Positions 5,468 to 5,552 of a stretch of DNA of 5,552 bases are shown here, one piece after another (within the stretch, counting starts at the first letter, position 1; each line of letters begins with the position of its first letter). This stretch comes from Pseudomonadota bacterium. Its GTDB lineage: Bacteria > Pseudomonadota > Gammaproteobacteria > Burkholderiales > SG8-39. The notes under the pieces are model-generated. The model was not told the DNA's origin. It did no database searches and worked only from the letters and a program-made list of their open reading frames with translations. The stretch covers positions 1 through 5,552 of the forward strand of contig QGUL01000138.1 in assembly GCA_003242425.1 (NCBI GenBank). The letters run 5' to 3'. The position numbers were made by a program, and so were the translations under genes.

Positions 5468-5552
5468 ATGGTTCGCCCCGAGGACGTACAGCGTTACATC
5501 GAGCAGGGCATGAACTGCGATCTCGTGCGCGTGATCGGCGACGGCCATCATT
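5468..5552 (+). CDS. BolA-family protein, IbaG/YrbA-like (3'-partial)
   Basis: Only the first 28 codons are present before the window ends. They read MVRPEDVQRYIEQGMNCDLV followed by RVIGDGHH. This matches the N terminus of the short BolA/IbaG proteins: a first helix with a PEDV-type start, a Cys ahead of the first strand (here Cys 17), and the GDGHH turn, which in the family precedes Phe-Glu and carries a His used with monothiol glutaredoxins to hold a [2Fe-2S] cluster. E. coli ibaG (yrbA) also lies just after mlaB and before murA, so the position supports the call; here the YadG/YadH pair is inserted between. The family is roughly 80-90 residues, so about two thirds lies outside the window. 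The gene is 12 bases behind the permease and probably shares its transcript. Confidence 0.8.
   Translation, partial: MVRPEDVQRYIEQGMNCDLVRVIGDGHH

Overview
This GC-rich window, with almost no intergenic space, is most likely chromosomal DNA of a Gram-negative proteobacterium. A betaproteobacterium fits best, because the order mlaF-E-D-A-C-B, then a YadG/YadH-type ABC pair, then a BolA-family gene is a layout I associate with that class. This is from memory of gene order; no database was searched. All nine genes lie on the + strand. They are overlapping or separated by at most 30 bases, so the window looks like the inside of one long operon. No promoter or terminator is visible.

Positions 1-3749 hold the maintenance-of-lipid-asymmetry (Mla) phospholipid transport system. 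It comprises the ATPase MlaF (5' end missing, and its first ~45 bases damaged), the permease MlaE, the membrane-anchored MCE-domain protein MlaD, the outer-membrane lipoprotein MlaA (VacJ), the periplasmic carrier MlaC and the STAS-domain protein MlaB. Together they supply every compartment of the pathway: MlaA in the outer membrane, MlaC shuttling lipid across the periplasm, and MlaFEDB in the inner membrane. In E. coli mlaA lies elsewhere in the genome; here it sits between mlaD and mlaC.

Positions 3780-5455 encode a second, unrelated ABC transporter: an ATPase and an ABC-2-type permease whose genes overlap by four bases. They resemble E. coli YadG/YadH, whose substrate is not established. 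The last 85 bases begin a BolA/IbaG-family gene, cut off by the window edge.

I see no previously undescribed system. The items most worth a second look are: (i) the frame-disrupted Walker A region at the very start, probably a sequence or assembly edge problem; (ii) a run of seven G in a correctly phased heptamer just before the ATPase stop, where a -1 slip would fuse ATPase and permease in frame; (iii) a perfect 8-bp inverted repeat early in the permease gene; and (iv) the co-transcription of YadGH and a BolA-family gene with a complete Mla pathway.
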